Source of the DNA: JANMCE01 sp963791625
Lineage (GTDB): Bacteria > Actinomycetota > Acidimicrobiia > Acidimicrobiales > Ilumatobacteraceae
Assembly (NCBI GenBank): GCA_963791625.1
Contig: CAWBTA010000006.1
Location: 434,001-498,000 of the forward strand
Direction: 5' to 3'
Length of the DNA: 64,000 nt
The notes beneath the pieces are model-generated. The model made no database searches. It was not told the origin of the DNA and saw only the letters and a program-made list of their open reading frames with translations. Position 1 is the stretch's first letter, and each line of letters begins with the position of its first letter. The position numbers were made by a program, and so were the translations under genes. Positions 45,495 to 53,362 of this stretch are shown here, piece by piece.

Positions 45495-46802
45495 CTATGT
45501 CAGAAGTGGCTTCCCGTCCCATCCGGGGCGCCGGGGCATGCCGCTCGCGCCTCCGTCGCCGGCCCGGACGGCGAGGGCCTGATGTATCTCGATGCCACCG
45601 TCTTCAAAGCCGAGCGCGCAGCCCGCCATGTACAACTGCCAGATGCGGGCTCGACGCTCGCCGACCTCGGCCACGGCCTCCTCCCAGTGGCTCTCGAGGT
45701 TGGCAACCCACGCTCGCAGCGTGAGCGCGTAGTGCTCCCTCAGGCTCTCGACATGACGTACCTCGAACCCGGCGTGCTGCATGGCCGACACGACCGTCCC
45801 TATCTCATGGAGTTCCTTGTCGGGGAAGACGTAGGCATCAATGAAACCGCGGTTCGCAAAGTGACGCTTCGGTTCCGGCGGCCGGCACACGCCGTGATTG
45901 AGCAGCCGACCTCCGGGTCGCAGCACGGTGCGCAACTTTTGGAAGTACTCGTGCAGCTGACTCAGCCCAACGTGCTCGAACATGCCGACAGAGCTAATGG
46001 CGTCAAACCCGTCACCAGCGACGTCGCGATAGTCCTGCAGCCGAATCTCCACCTGGCCACCCAGGTTGGCGTCGGCGACCCGGTCACGGGCCAGTTCGGC
46101 CTGTCGGGCCGAAACGGTCACCCCGACCCCTTCAACGCCGTAGTGCTGAGCGGCGTGGAGGAGCAATGATCCCCAGCCGCACCCGACATCCAAAAGACGC
46201 ATGCCGGGTCGGAGATCGAGCTTGCGGCAGATCAACTCGTGCTTGGCCGATTGTGCGTGCTCAAGGCTGGTCGTGCCCTCTTCCCACACCGCGCAGGAAT
46301 ACGTGAGCGACGGCCCGAGGAACAGTCGGTAGAACGCGTTCGACACGTCGTAATGATGCGAGATGGCGGCCGCGTCGCGCTCGCGTCCGTGGCGACGCCC
46401 GTGGAGCTTCGCCTCCTCGGCGGGTGGAGCGAGCGGCTTGAGTCCGTCGCGGCCCAACAGCCTGATGGCCAGAGCGATCTGGCGTGGCGACAGCGTCGGC
46501 TTGTCGACAACGTTTCGGAGGGCAAGGGCAGCGTAGATATTGCCGCGAATGCCAAGGTCGCCCGCTACCCATGCACGGCCGAAGCCGAGGTCTCCCGGGG
46601 CCGTAACGATGCGGTGGACCGCATCACGGGAACGCAGCTCGATCGTGGCCTCGGGCTCTTCCGGGCCGATTCGACTGCCGTCGTAACACTCGAACGCCAC
46701 CGGGGGATTTGGGCCGACAACACTCTCAACGAGGTCCGCCACCATGAGGCGCTTGCGTGGCGGGGTCGATGACAGACGTTCAGCCAGCTGTGACTGTGCC
46801 AT
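45495..46802 (-). CDS. Cyclopropane/methyl fatty acid synthase-like methyltransferase
   Basis: This 435-aa SAM enzyme belongs to the Cfa/CmaA group that methylates or cyclopropanates the double bonds of phospholipid acyl chains. The N-terminal domain has FECYDGSRIGPEEPEATIELRS and GDLGFGRAWVAGDL. The catalytic domain has ISHHYDVSNAFYRLFLGPSLTYSCAVWEEG, the SAM motif LLDVGCGWGSLL near residue 203, SVGMFEHVG, and the C-terminal HYALTLRAWVANLE. The ATG start lies 23 bp inside the end of iclR and has TATCGT exactly 6 nt upstream, so it can be transcribed from within iclR. A longer frame to 47144 overlaps iclR and is not believed. Confidence 0.9.
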   Translation of the reverse strand: MAQSQLAERLSSTPPRKRLMVADLVESVVGPNPPVAFECYDGSRIGPEEPEATIELRSRDAVHRIVTAPGDLGFGRAWVAGDLGIRGNIYAALALRNVVDKPTLSPRQIALAIRLLGRDGLKPLAPPAEEAKLHGRRHGRERDAAAISHHYDVSNAFYRLFLGPSLTYSCAVWEEGTTSLEHAQSAKHELICRKLDLRPGMRLLDVGCGWGSLLLHAAQHYGVEGVGVTVSARQAELARDRVADANLGGQVEIRLQDYRDVAGDGFDAISSVGMFEHVGLSQLHEYFQKLRTVLRPGGRLLNHGVCRPPEPKRHFANRGFIDAYVFPDKELHEIGTVVSAMQHAGFEVRHVESLREHYALTLRAWVANLESHWEEAVAEVGERRARIWQLYMAGCALGFEDGGIEIHQALAVRAGDGGASGMPRRPGWDGKPLLT

Positions 46803-47568
46803 GCCAAAACGATAAACCCGTGGACTCCGATGGGCAAGGGTCCAAGGTCGCTTCAATCTGGCGGGCGGTGTCGTTGAGGGCGGCGACGTAGCTCGCCAGC
46901 ATGGATCGCCGGTATCGGGCGGTCGGCATAGCAAGTGCGATGGCAGCGCGCAATCCTCCGGGCAGCGGAGCGAGGGCGACGCCGATGGCGGAAAGACCCT
47001 TTTCCGTGTCTTGATGGTTGGAGGCGTACCCCGTCTGGCGGGCGGCGAGAACATCTTGTCTGAACAGGGAGAGAACTGATGCGTCCAGTTCGTTGAATCG
47101 GTCCATTTCAGCGTCGGGCAGGCTCGCCATGATGGCTTTGCCACCGGAGGTCAAGTGTGCAGGCAAGAGTTGGCCGGCCCGGTCGCCGACTCGAAGGACG
47201 CGGTCACATTCCATGGTGGCGATGAAGCGCACATCAAGGCCGGTAAGCACGACGAGGTTCGCCGACTCTCCGACGGTGGCAACCAATTGCTGCATCGGCC
47301 CACGAGCGCGATCTCGCAGGTCGGAGGCGGCAGGATCCAGCACAGGCATCGGACGCAGACCTGCGCCGGGCCCGTAGCGTCGATCCGGTAACTGCTCGGC
47401 AAAACCTCGATACACGAGCATGGCCAGCAGACGATGCGCAGTAGAAATCCCGACCTCGAGTTCGGTGGCCACATCGCTGACCCGCATCGGCCCGAAGGCC
47501 TGCAGCATCTGAGCCAGTCGCAGGGCCGCATCAACGGACTGCAATGCGTACGACGGTTTGTTGCGCAC
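46780..47568 (-). CDS. IclR family transcriptional regulator
   Basis: This 262-aa protein has an N-terminal winged helix (LQSVDAALRLAQMLQAFGPMRVSDVATELEVGISTAHRLLAMLVYRGFAEQ) and a C-terminal effector domain (LVVLTGLDVRFIATMECDRVLRVGDRAGQLLPAHLTSGGKAIMA). IclR proteins commonly control aromatic acid degradation, and this one is divergent from the alcohol dehydrogenase and Rieske/gentisate cluster, with 74 bp between the starts. It is therefore the likely local regulator, with an aromatic metabolite as effector (inference). The GTG start is supported by TAGCTT 6 nt upstream. Confidence 0.9.
   Translation of the reverse strand: MRNKPSYALQSVDAALRLAQMLQAFGPMRVSDVATELEVGISTAHRLLAMLVYRGFAEQLPDRRYGPGAGLRPMPVLDPAASDLRDRARGPMQQLVATVGESANLVVLTGLDVRFIATMECDRVLRVGDRAGQLLPAHLTSGGKAIMASLPDAEMDRFNELDASVLSLFRQDVLAARQTGYASNHQDTEKGLSAIGVALAPLPGGLRAAIALAMPTARYRRSMLASYVAALNDTARQIEATLDPCPSESTGLSFWHGTVTAG
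46803..46814 (-). promoter_or_regulatory. -10 box for cfa located inside iclR
   Basis: On the minus strand TATCGT (46809-46814) lies 6 nt before ATG 46802, within the last codons of iclR. It would give a leaderless cfa mRNA independent of iclR transcription. Confidence 0.45.
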
Positions 47569-47580
47569 ATCAAGAAGCTA
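47569..47580 (-). promoter_or_regulatory. Putative leaderless -10 box for iclR
   Basis: On the minus strand TAGCTT (47575-47580), 6 nt, then GTG 47568. The rest of the 74-bp divergent gap to the dehydrogenase start would hold any IclR operator; no clear palindrome is visible. Confidence 0.5.
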
Positions 47581-47642
47581 GCCGTTTTTCTGGCATGTGG
47601 AAATCGGTGGCAATGCCGGCCGGCGTTCTGCACTATGAGGAC

Positions 47643-48770
47643 ATGTCTACAACCACTGCCATCGGCGCGGTCACTGCGTCGCAAGGTGCGCCGTTCGAGG
47701 TCCGGAACCTCATCGTGGAGGACCCGCGCGATGATGAGATCGTTGTCCGTATCGTGGCGTCGGGCATTTGCCACACGGACGTAAGCGCCCAGAATCAGGT
47801 GATTCCGTTTCCGCTTCCCGCGTTGCTGGGTCACGAGGGCGCCGGCGTTGTCGAACGCGTCGGCCGCGGCGTTTCAACCCTGCGCGAGGGCGATCACGTT
47901 GTGGTGTCGTTCAACTTCTGCGGCGAGTGCGCGCAGTGCATCACCGGACGCCCGGTCCAGTGCGACACATGGGTGCCGCGCAACCTGGTCGGCGGCTTCC
48001 GCATGGACGGTTCGTCCCCAGTACGTCTGGAGGACGGCGGCCCGTTGCATACCCATTTCTTCGGACAGTCCTCCTTCGCCACACGGGTAGTCGTTCGGGC
48101 TGCGGCGGCAATTCCGGTCCCGAAGGATGCGCCGTTGGCGATGCTCGCCCCTCTGGTATGTGGCTTTCAGACGGGGGCCGCCACCATGTTCCAGGTGCTG
48201 GCACCAGAGCTTGGCAATACCGTCGTCGTGTTCGGCGCGGGTGGCGTTGGTCTGTCGGCCGTGATGGCGGCACGACTCACGCCGGCGACGAAGATCATCG
48301 TGGTCGATGTCGTGCCGGGGCGTCTCGCGCTGGCGACTGAGCTTGGTGCCACACACACGGTCAACGCGGCGAACGATAACTCGGTTGAGGCGATCATGGA
48401 ACTCACGGGCGGGCGCGGTGCAGATCGGATCATCGAGGCATCGGGCAACACCGCCGTCTTGAAGCAGGCGTTGACGGTGACGGCAATGGATGCCGTGGTG
48501 GCGATCGTCGGCGCGCCGCCGTTCGGCAGCGAGGTCAATGTTGATGTCCTCGACGCGATCGTGAAGGGCCCGCGGATCATCGGCGTCAACCAGGGGCGCT
48601 CGGTGCCCCGCGTTGTCATTCCAGCGCTGGTCGACCACTTCCTCGCTGGCCGGATGCCCTTCGACAAGTTGATCAAGACCTACCCGCTCGCCGACATCAA
48701 CGACGCCATCCACGATATGCACACCGGTGCCACTATCAAGCCCGTGCTGCTGATGCCCGAAGTGGACTGA
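47643..48770 (+). CDS. Zinc-dependent aryl/benzyl-type alcohol dehydrogenase
   Basis: This 375-aa medium-chain dehydrogenase has catalytic zinc ligands Cys43 (GICHTD) and His64-Glu65 (GHEGAG), structural zinc Cys93, 96, 99 and 107, and the Rossmann motif VVFGAGGVGLSAVMAARL near residue 200. It resembles the class that includes benzyl alcohol dehydrogenases. As first gene of the aromatic cluster it may oxidise an aryl alcohol feeding the ring-hydroxylation step; no aldehyde dehydrogenase is encoded nearby. The start ATG follows TGAGGAC. The Rieske alpha gene follows 28 bp later. Confidence 0.88.
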   Translation: MSTTTAIGAVTASQGAPFEVRNLIVEDPRDDEIVVRIVASGICHTDVSAQNQVIPFPLPALLGHEGAGVVERVGRGVSTLREGDHVVVSFNFCGECAQCITGRPVQCDTWVPRNLVGGFRMDGSSPVRLEDGGPLHTHFFGQSSFATRVVVRAAAAIPVPKDAPLAMLAPLVCGFQTGAATMFQVLAPELGNTVVVFGAGGVGLSAVMAARLTPATKIIVVDVVPGRLALATELGATHTVNAANDNSVEAIMELTGGRGADRIIEASGNTAVLKQALTVTAMDAVVAIVGAPPFGSEVNVDVLDAIVKGPRIIGVNQGRSVPRVVIPALVDHFLAGRMPFDKLIKTYPLADINDAIHDMHTGATIKPVLLMPEVD

Positions 48771-48798
48771 TCGACAAGATGCCTCGAACGGAGGACGC

Positions 48799-50050
48799 AT
48801 GACGAGCGCAATCGAACTGAGCTGGGAGTTCGATGGAACCTCGCGTATTCCGTTCGGGGTCTACACAAGTGAGGAACTGCACCGGGTCGAACTGGAGCGG
48901 TTCTTCTACCGCAAGCACTGGTGTTACGTCGGGCTCGAAATTGAGATCCCGAACTCTGGTGACTTCGTTCGGACCGTTGTCGGCGAGCGGTCAGTGATCA
49001 TGGTGCGTGACGCTGCCGGCGACATAAACGTTGTCGAGAACGTGTGTGCTCATCGCGGCATGCAGTTTTGCCGGGCGAGGCATGGCACGACAACTGGGTT
49101 CGTATGCCCGTATCACCAATGGCGCTACAACCTGCAGGGCGACCTGCGCGGTGTCCCGTTCCGCGCTGGCGTAAAACACGGCGAGGACGTGCACGGTGGC
49201 ATGCCCGACGACTTCGCCACCGGCGACCATGGGCTGACGAAGCTGAAGGTGGCGCGTCGCGGTGGCGTCGTGTTCGCATCGTTCGACCACGACGTCGAAC
49301 CGTTGGAGGAGTTCCTTGGCCCGACGATTCTGCGTTACTTCGATCGGCTGTTCAACGGTCGCGAACTCACGCTGCTCGGCTACAACCGGCAGCGCATTCC
49401 GGGCAACTGGAAACTCATGCAGGAGAACATCAAAGACCCCTACCACCCCGGTCTGCTGCACACGTGGTTCGTCACGTTCGGCCTGTGGCGCGCCGACAAC
49501 GAATCGCAGCTGCGGATGGACGACCACTTCCGCCATGCAGCGATGATCTCGACCCGCGGCAATGCAGGCAAGACCGGCGAAGCCACGTCCGATGTCACCA
49601 GCTTCAAGCAGAACATGACGCTGCACGACCCGAGCCAGATCGATGTGGTGCCCGAGCCGTGGTGGGGAGGGCCGTCGGTCGTGATGACGACGGTCTTCCC
49701 GAGCGTCATCTTCCAGCAGCAGGTGAACAGCGTGTCCACCCGTCAGATCCAGCCGAACGGGCATGGCAGTTTCGATTTCGTATGGACCCACTTCGGGTTC
49801 GCCGACGATACGCCCGAAATGACCGAACGCCGATTGCGCCAGGCGAACCTGTTCGGGCCGGCCGGCTATGTGTCGGCCGATGATGGTGAGGTCATCGAGT
49901 TCTCGCAGCAGGCCTTCGAAACCAAGCGTTCGCCGAGCGATCGCCGAGATGGGCGGTCGCGAGGTTGGCGACACCGAACACATGGTCACCGAAACGTTGA
50001 TCCGGGGCATGTACCGCTACTGGCGCGCGGTGATGGAGGCGCCAGAGTGA
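48799..50050 (+). CDS. Rieske ring-hydroxylating oxygenase alpha subunit, frameshifted
   Basis: The alpha subunit should be about 417 aa. The Rieske centre is Cys83, His85, Cys103 and His106 (CAHRG and CPYHQW). The mononuclear iron site is in NIKDPYHPGLLHTW (His216, His221). It resembles salicylate 5-hydroxylase/NagG-type subunits, matching the gentisate genes downstream. Near 49925 the frame slips: the original frame continues past the end into the beta gene, while the proper C-terminus AIAEMGGREVGDTEHMVTETLIRGMYRYWRAVMEAPE lies in the other frame and stops at 50050. One inserted base explains this. RBS GGAGGACGC precedes ATG. No ferredoxin or reductase component is encoded here. Confidence 0.86.
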
Positions 50051-50532
50051 CAGCAACGGTCAGCTTTGAGGACTGGTTCGCCATCACGCAGTTTTACGCC
50101 CGCTACGCGTCGGTGGTTGATGCGGCGGATTGGGATCGCTGGCCCGAGATGTTCACCGAGGATTGCGTCTACCGGCTGCAGCCTCGCGAGAACCACGAGC
50201 GCGGCCTGCCGCTGGCGACCCTCGCGTTCACGAGCCGCGGCATGCTGCTCGACCGCGTGTTCTCCATTAAAGACACGCTGTTCCATGACCCGTACTACCA
50301 ACGCCACGTCATCGGCGCGCCGGTCGTGCACCGTGCCGACGAGGGCCGCTGGGATTGTGAGGCGAACTACGCGGTGTTTCGAACCAAGCTGTCGGACACC
50401 ACAACCGTTTTCAACGTCGGCCGCTCGTTCGACGCCATCGTTCGTATCCAGGATGGCACGCTACGCTTCGCTCGCCGCGAGTGCGTTTACGACAGCGAAA
50501 TGATCCCCAATTCCATCATCTACCCGGTCTGA
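50047..50532 (+). CDS. Ring-hydroxylating oxygenase beta subunit
   Basis: This 161-aa protein of the SnoaL/NTF2-like fold is the small structural subunit of Rieske oxygenases. VSFEDWFAITQFYARYASVVDAADWDRWPEMFTEDCVYRLQPREN and the C-terminal LRFARRECVYDSEMIPNSIIYPV are typical of the salicylate 5-hydroxylase small subunit type. Its GTG start overlaps the proper alpha stop (GTGA), giving coupled 1:1 synthesis. Because of the indel in the alpha gene, the same frame is also reached by read-through from alpha, forming an apparent 577-aa fusion. Confidence 0.86.
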   Translation: MTATVSFEDWFAITQFYARYASVVDAADWDRWPEMFTEDCVYRLQPRENHERGLPLATLAFTSRGMLLDRVFSIKDTLFHDPYYQRHVIGAPVVHRADEGRWDCEANYAVFRTKLSDTTTVFNVGRSFDAIVRIQDGTLRFARRECVYDSEMIPNSIIYPV

Positions 50533-50547
50533 ATATGGAGCATCCAC

Positions 50548-50637
50548 GTGTCCGAAACCTTCGTACTCATCAACGGTGCATGGCACGGCGGCTTCACCCG
50601 CCCGGCCGAACTCGCCGCCAGTTTCCTGACCGCCTGA
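50548..50637 (+). pseudogene. Relic of an alpha/beta hydrolase gene
   Basis: A GTG-started frame of 29 codons reads MSETFVLINGAWHGG and then directly FTRPAELAASFLTA. The first part is the oxyanion-loop start of the salicylate-esterase-like alpha/beta hydrolases. The second resembles their last residues (SRPAELAxxL). About 200 internal codons are missing, including the nucleophile and triad. It appears to be an in-frame internal deletion remnant. It lies between the oxygenase beta and gentisate dioxygenase genes, where an ester hydrolase would make sense. Confidence 0.55.
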
Positions 50638-50652
50638 GCCGACGACATCGAC

Positions 50653-51795
50653 ATGGCGGGCGTTCAGAACAATCCGGTTCGAGTCATTGCTACTGATGGC
50701 CCGCGCCAGCCCGTACGCACGCCCGCGTTGGAGGCCCTCTATCGGGACTTTGAGGCCGAACTGCTGATTCCGCTCTGGACCGAGATCAGCGACCTCATGC
50801 CGGCATCACCGCGCTCCAACGCGGTCCCGCACCGGTGGAATTGGTCGACGCTCTTGGCCGTTGCGGCCCGGGCCGGGGACTTGGTCCCCGTCGGCCGCGG
50901 CGGCGAACGACGAGCCATTGCGCTTGCTAACCCAGGTTTGGGTGGGCGGCCATTCGCGACCCCCACGTTGTGGGCGGCGATCCAATATCTGAACCCCCGC
51001 GAGTCGGCACCGGTGCACCGCCATAGCCAGCACGCGTTCCGCTTTGTGATTGCTGGCTCGGGGGTTTCCACCGTCGTGAACGGCGATGTCGTGCCGATGC
51101 GGCGCGGTGATTTTTTGCCGCAGGCTGGCTGGAATTGGCACTCGCACATCAACGAGAGCGATGAGCCGATGGCATGGATAGACGGCCTCGACATACCAAT
51201 GCAGCGCTATGTCGATTCGACATTTTTTGAGCCCGGCTCCGACGATGTCGCATCGAACGATGTGGTGCACACCGACACGCCCTCGCAGTCAGAGCGACTC
51301 TGGGGGTCGGCCGGTCTTCGACCGCTCTCGCAACTTGGACCGACCCCGGCCACGCCGCTGCTCGTGTACCGATGGGCGGCTACCGACACCGCGCTGAATG
51401 CACAACTCGAACTGGAAGCCGACGGTGTCGCGGCCACGGTGTCGCCCGGCCACGCCGCACTTCGCTACACGAACCCGACGAACGGCGGTGACGTACTGCC
51501 AACGATCCGTGCCGAGTTCCACCGTCTTGCGCCGCACGCATCAACCCTGCCGGGGCGTGAAGTCGGCTCGTCCGTCTTCCAGGTTTTCGAGGGTTCTGGC
51601 AGCGTGACCGTCGCCGACACGACCTGGACAGTCGAGGCCGGCGACCTGTTCGTCGTGCCATCCTGGGCGACCGTCACTGCGGCTGCATCAGCAAACGGGC
51701 TCGACCTGTTCCGTTTCAGCGACAGCCCTATCCTCGAAGCCCTGCACCTCTCCAACGGCCAACTCTGGGCTCGCTCAGCCAGGCCACGACCCTGA
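50653..51795 (+). CDS. Gentisate 1,2-dioxygenase-like bicupin
   Basis: This 380-aa protein has two cupin domains. The N-terminal one carries the iron-binding histidines in PVHRHSQHAFRFVIAGSG (His122, His124) and NWHSH (about 163-165), as in gentisate dioxygenases, and begins with the family lead LYRDFEAELLIPLWTEISDLMP. The second cupin (VFQVFEGSGSVTVADTTWTVEAGDLFVVPSW) lacks the histidines. It opens gentisate to maleylpyruvate. It is followed by the fumarylpyruvate hydrolase and maleylpyruvate isomerase genes, which complete the pathway. Confidence 0.9.
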   Translation: MAGVQNNPVRVIATDGPRQPVRTPALEALYRDFEAELLIPLWTEISDLMPASPRSNAVPHRWNWSTLLAVAARAGDLVPVGRGGERRAIALANPGLGGRPFATPTLWAAIQYLNPRESAPVHRHSQHAFRFVIAGSGVSTVVNGDVVPMRRGDFLPQAGWNWHSHINESDEPMAWIDGLDIPMQRYVDSTFFEPGSDDVASNDVVHTDTPSQSERLWGSAGLRPLSQLGPTPATPLLVYRWAATDTALNAQLELEADGVAATVSPGHAALRYTNPTNGGDVLPTIRAEFHRLAPHASTLPGREVGSSVFQVFEGSGSVTVADTTWTVEAGDLFVVPSWATVTAAASANGLDLFRFSDSPILEALHLSNGQLWARSARPRP

Positions 51796-51807
51796 TCGGG
51801 AACACAA

Positions 51808-52638
51808 ATGAAACTCGCCACTATCGCCACCGCCAACGGAACCCGAACGGTAAGGGTCGACACCGACGTTGTCGTCGAAACCGGCCACGCCGATCTTGGC
51901 GAACTGCTCGCCACCGACAACTGGACAAGCCTTGCGGCGAACGCATCCGGGCCTTCGACACCGCTGACCGATGCGACGTTCTCCACGCTGATTCCCCGCC
52001 CGGGCAAGGTCGTGTGCGTCGGACTGAACTACCGCAACCACATCCTGGAGATGGGTCGTGGTCTTCCGGAGTTCCCCACGCTGTTCGCCAAGTACCCAGA
52101 GGCACTTATCGCCCCCGATGCCACCATCGAACTCGGTGGCGAGAGCACCGCGTGGGACTGGGAAGCGGAACTCGCCATCATCATTGGCCGCAAGGTGCGA
52201 CGGGCAACCGTTGACGAGGCCACCGCCGCCATCGCCGGGTTCTCCGTCATCAACGACATCACCGCCCGGGACTACCAGAGCCGCACGCTGCAGTGGCTCC
52301 AAGGCAAGACGTGGGAGAACACGGCTCCGTTTGGCCCAACCATGTCCACACCAGACGAGCTTCCGGGCGGCGTGCGGCCCAGCATGCGTATGACCTGCCT
52401 CGTGAACAGCGAGATCGTGCAGGACACCGACACCGGCGACCTCGTCTTTGACCCCGTTGCACTCGTGCAGTACATCTCGACCATCCTCACGCTGAATCCC
52501 GGCGACGTGATCGCCAGCGGCACCCCCGGGGGCGTCGGCCACGCCCGCAAACCACCGCGCTACCTGAACGATGGTGATGTCGTCATCACCGAGATCGACG
52601 GCCTCGGCCGACTCGAAAACACCTGCCGAGCCGTATGA
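51808..52638 (+). CDS. Fumarylacetoacetate hydrolase family; probable fumarylpyruvate hydrolase
   Basis: This 276-aa enzyme has the FAH fold: VVCVGLNYRNHILEMG, LFAKYPEALIAPDATIEL, metal ligands in WEAELAIIIGRKVR and GFSVINDITARDYQ, and the C-terminal LNPGDVIASGTPGGVGHARKPPRYLNDGDVV. In this context its substrate is fumarylpyruvate, split to fumarate and pyruvate. It is coupled to the isomerase gene by an ATGA overlap. The first 60 residues form the small N-terminal domain of the family. Confidence 0.9.
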   Translation: MKLATIATANGTRTVRVDTDVVVETGHADLGELLATDNWTSLAANASGPSTPLTDATFSTLIPRPGKVVCVGLNYRNHILEMGRGLPEFPTLFAKYPEALIAPDATIELGGESTAWDWEAELAIIIGRKVRRATVDEATAAIAGFSVINDITARDYQSRTLQWLQGKTWENTAPFGPTMSTPDELPGGVRPSMRMTCLVNSEIVQDTDTGDLVFDPVALVQYISTILTLNPGDVIASGTPGGVGHARKPPRYLNDGDVVITEIDGLGRLENTCRAV

Positions 52639-53222
52639 ACACCCGGGCGTGGGTGGATGACGCGACGGCTCTGATGCTGCAAGCAGTCGACGGCCTAGCG
52701 GACGCCGCGTTCGCGTCCCCGTCATCGTTGCCCGGTTGGACCGTCGGCCACGTCGTCGCACACCTGCACTACAACGCCGAGGCCATCGGCCGCCTTGCGA
52801 CGTGGGCGCGTACCGGCCTCGAGACGCCGATGTATTCGAGCATGGCCCAACGCAACGCCGACATCGACACCGGTGCGCAGCTACCCGCTGCCGAGCTGCG
52901 GCGTTTGGTGCATCACTCGGCCACCGCGTTGAGCAGCGCTTTCAACACGCTGACCCCGCAGATGTTGGAGAACACCGTCGTCACTGCGCAGGGCCGAACC
53001 GTGCCCGCAACCGAACTGGTCTGGATGCGCTTTCGCGAAGTCGCGGTGCACGGCATAGACCTCGGCTCCGGCATCACCTTCGCCGACCTGCCGAGCGAAG
53101 CGGTAGCGAAACTTGTGGATGAGATCGTGGCCAAACGCCTGGCCGCAGGTGAGGTTGCCGCTCTCGCCGCGTGGTTGACCGGACGCGTGCACGCCGGACC
53201 GCCGCTCGGGCCCTGGTTGTAG
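52635..53222 (+). CDS. Mycothiol-dependent maleylpyruvate isomerase
   Basis: This 195-aa protein of the DinB/MDMPI fold has SLPGWTVGHVVAHLHYNAEA, with the zinc ligand His43, and REVAVHGIDLGSG, with Glu135 and His139; the E-x3-H spacing matches the characterised corynebacterial enzyme. It turns maleylpyruvate into fumarylpyruvate using mycothiol. This points to an actinobacterial host. It is the last gene of the gentisate set; a 140-bp gap with a TAGGAT box at 53282-53287 separates it from the next gene. Confidence 0.88.
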   Translation: MNTRAWVDDATALMLQAVDGLADAAFASPSSLPGWTVGHVVAHLHYNAEAIGRLATWARTGLETPMYSSMAQRNADIDTGAQLPAAELRRLVHHSATALSSAFNTLTPQMLENTVVTAQGRTVPATELVWMRFREVAVHGIDLGSGITFADLPSEAVAKLVDEIVAKRLAAGEVAALAAWLTGRVHAGPPLGPWL

Positions 53223-53362
53223 GCCAATGGTCCGACTCTTCCGCGGAGCAGAAGGTGCGAGCCATACCCTGATCGTGGTTCTAGGATGCGGCGGGGTCGT
53301 TCTTCGATGTCGATCGTTCGGTCGATGCAGAGCAGAAACACACAGAGCGTAAGGGGAATCAC

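Noticed and set aside
48799..50532. Natural fusion of Rieske alpha and beta subunits
   Set aside because: The linker is arginine-rich out-of-frame sequence, and the true alpha C-terminus with its own stop is intact in another frame.
51775..52761. 328-codon minus-strand frame opposite the fumarylpyruvate hydrolase
   Set aside because: Antisense shadow; the plus-strand frame has full FAH motifs.
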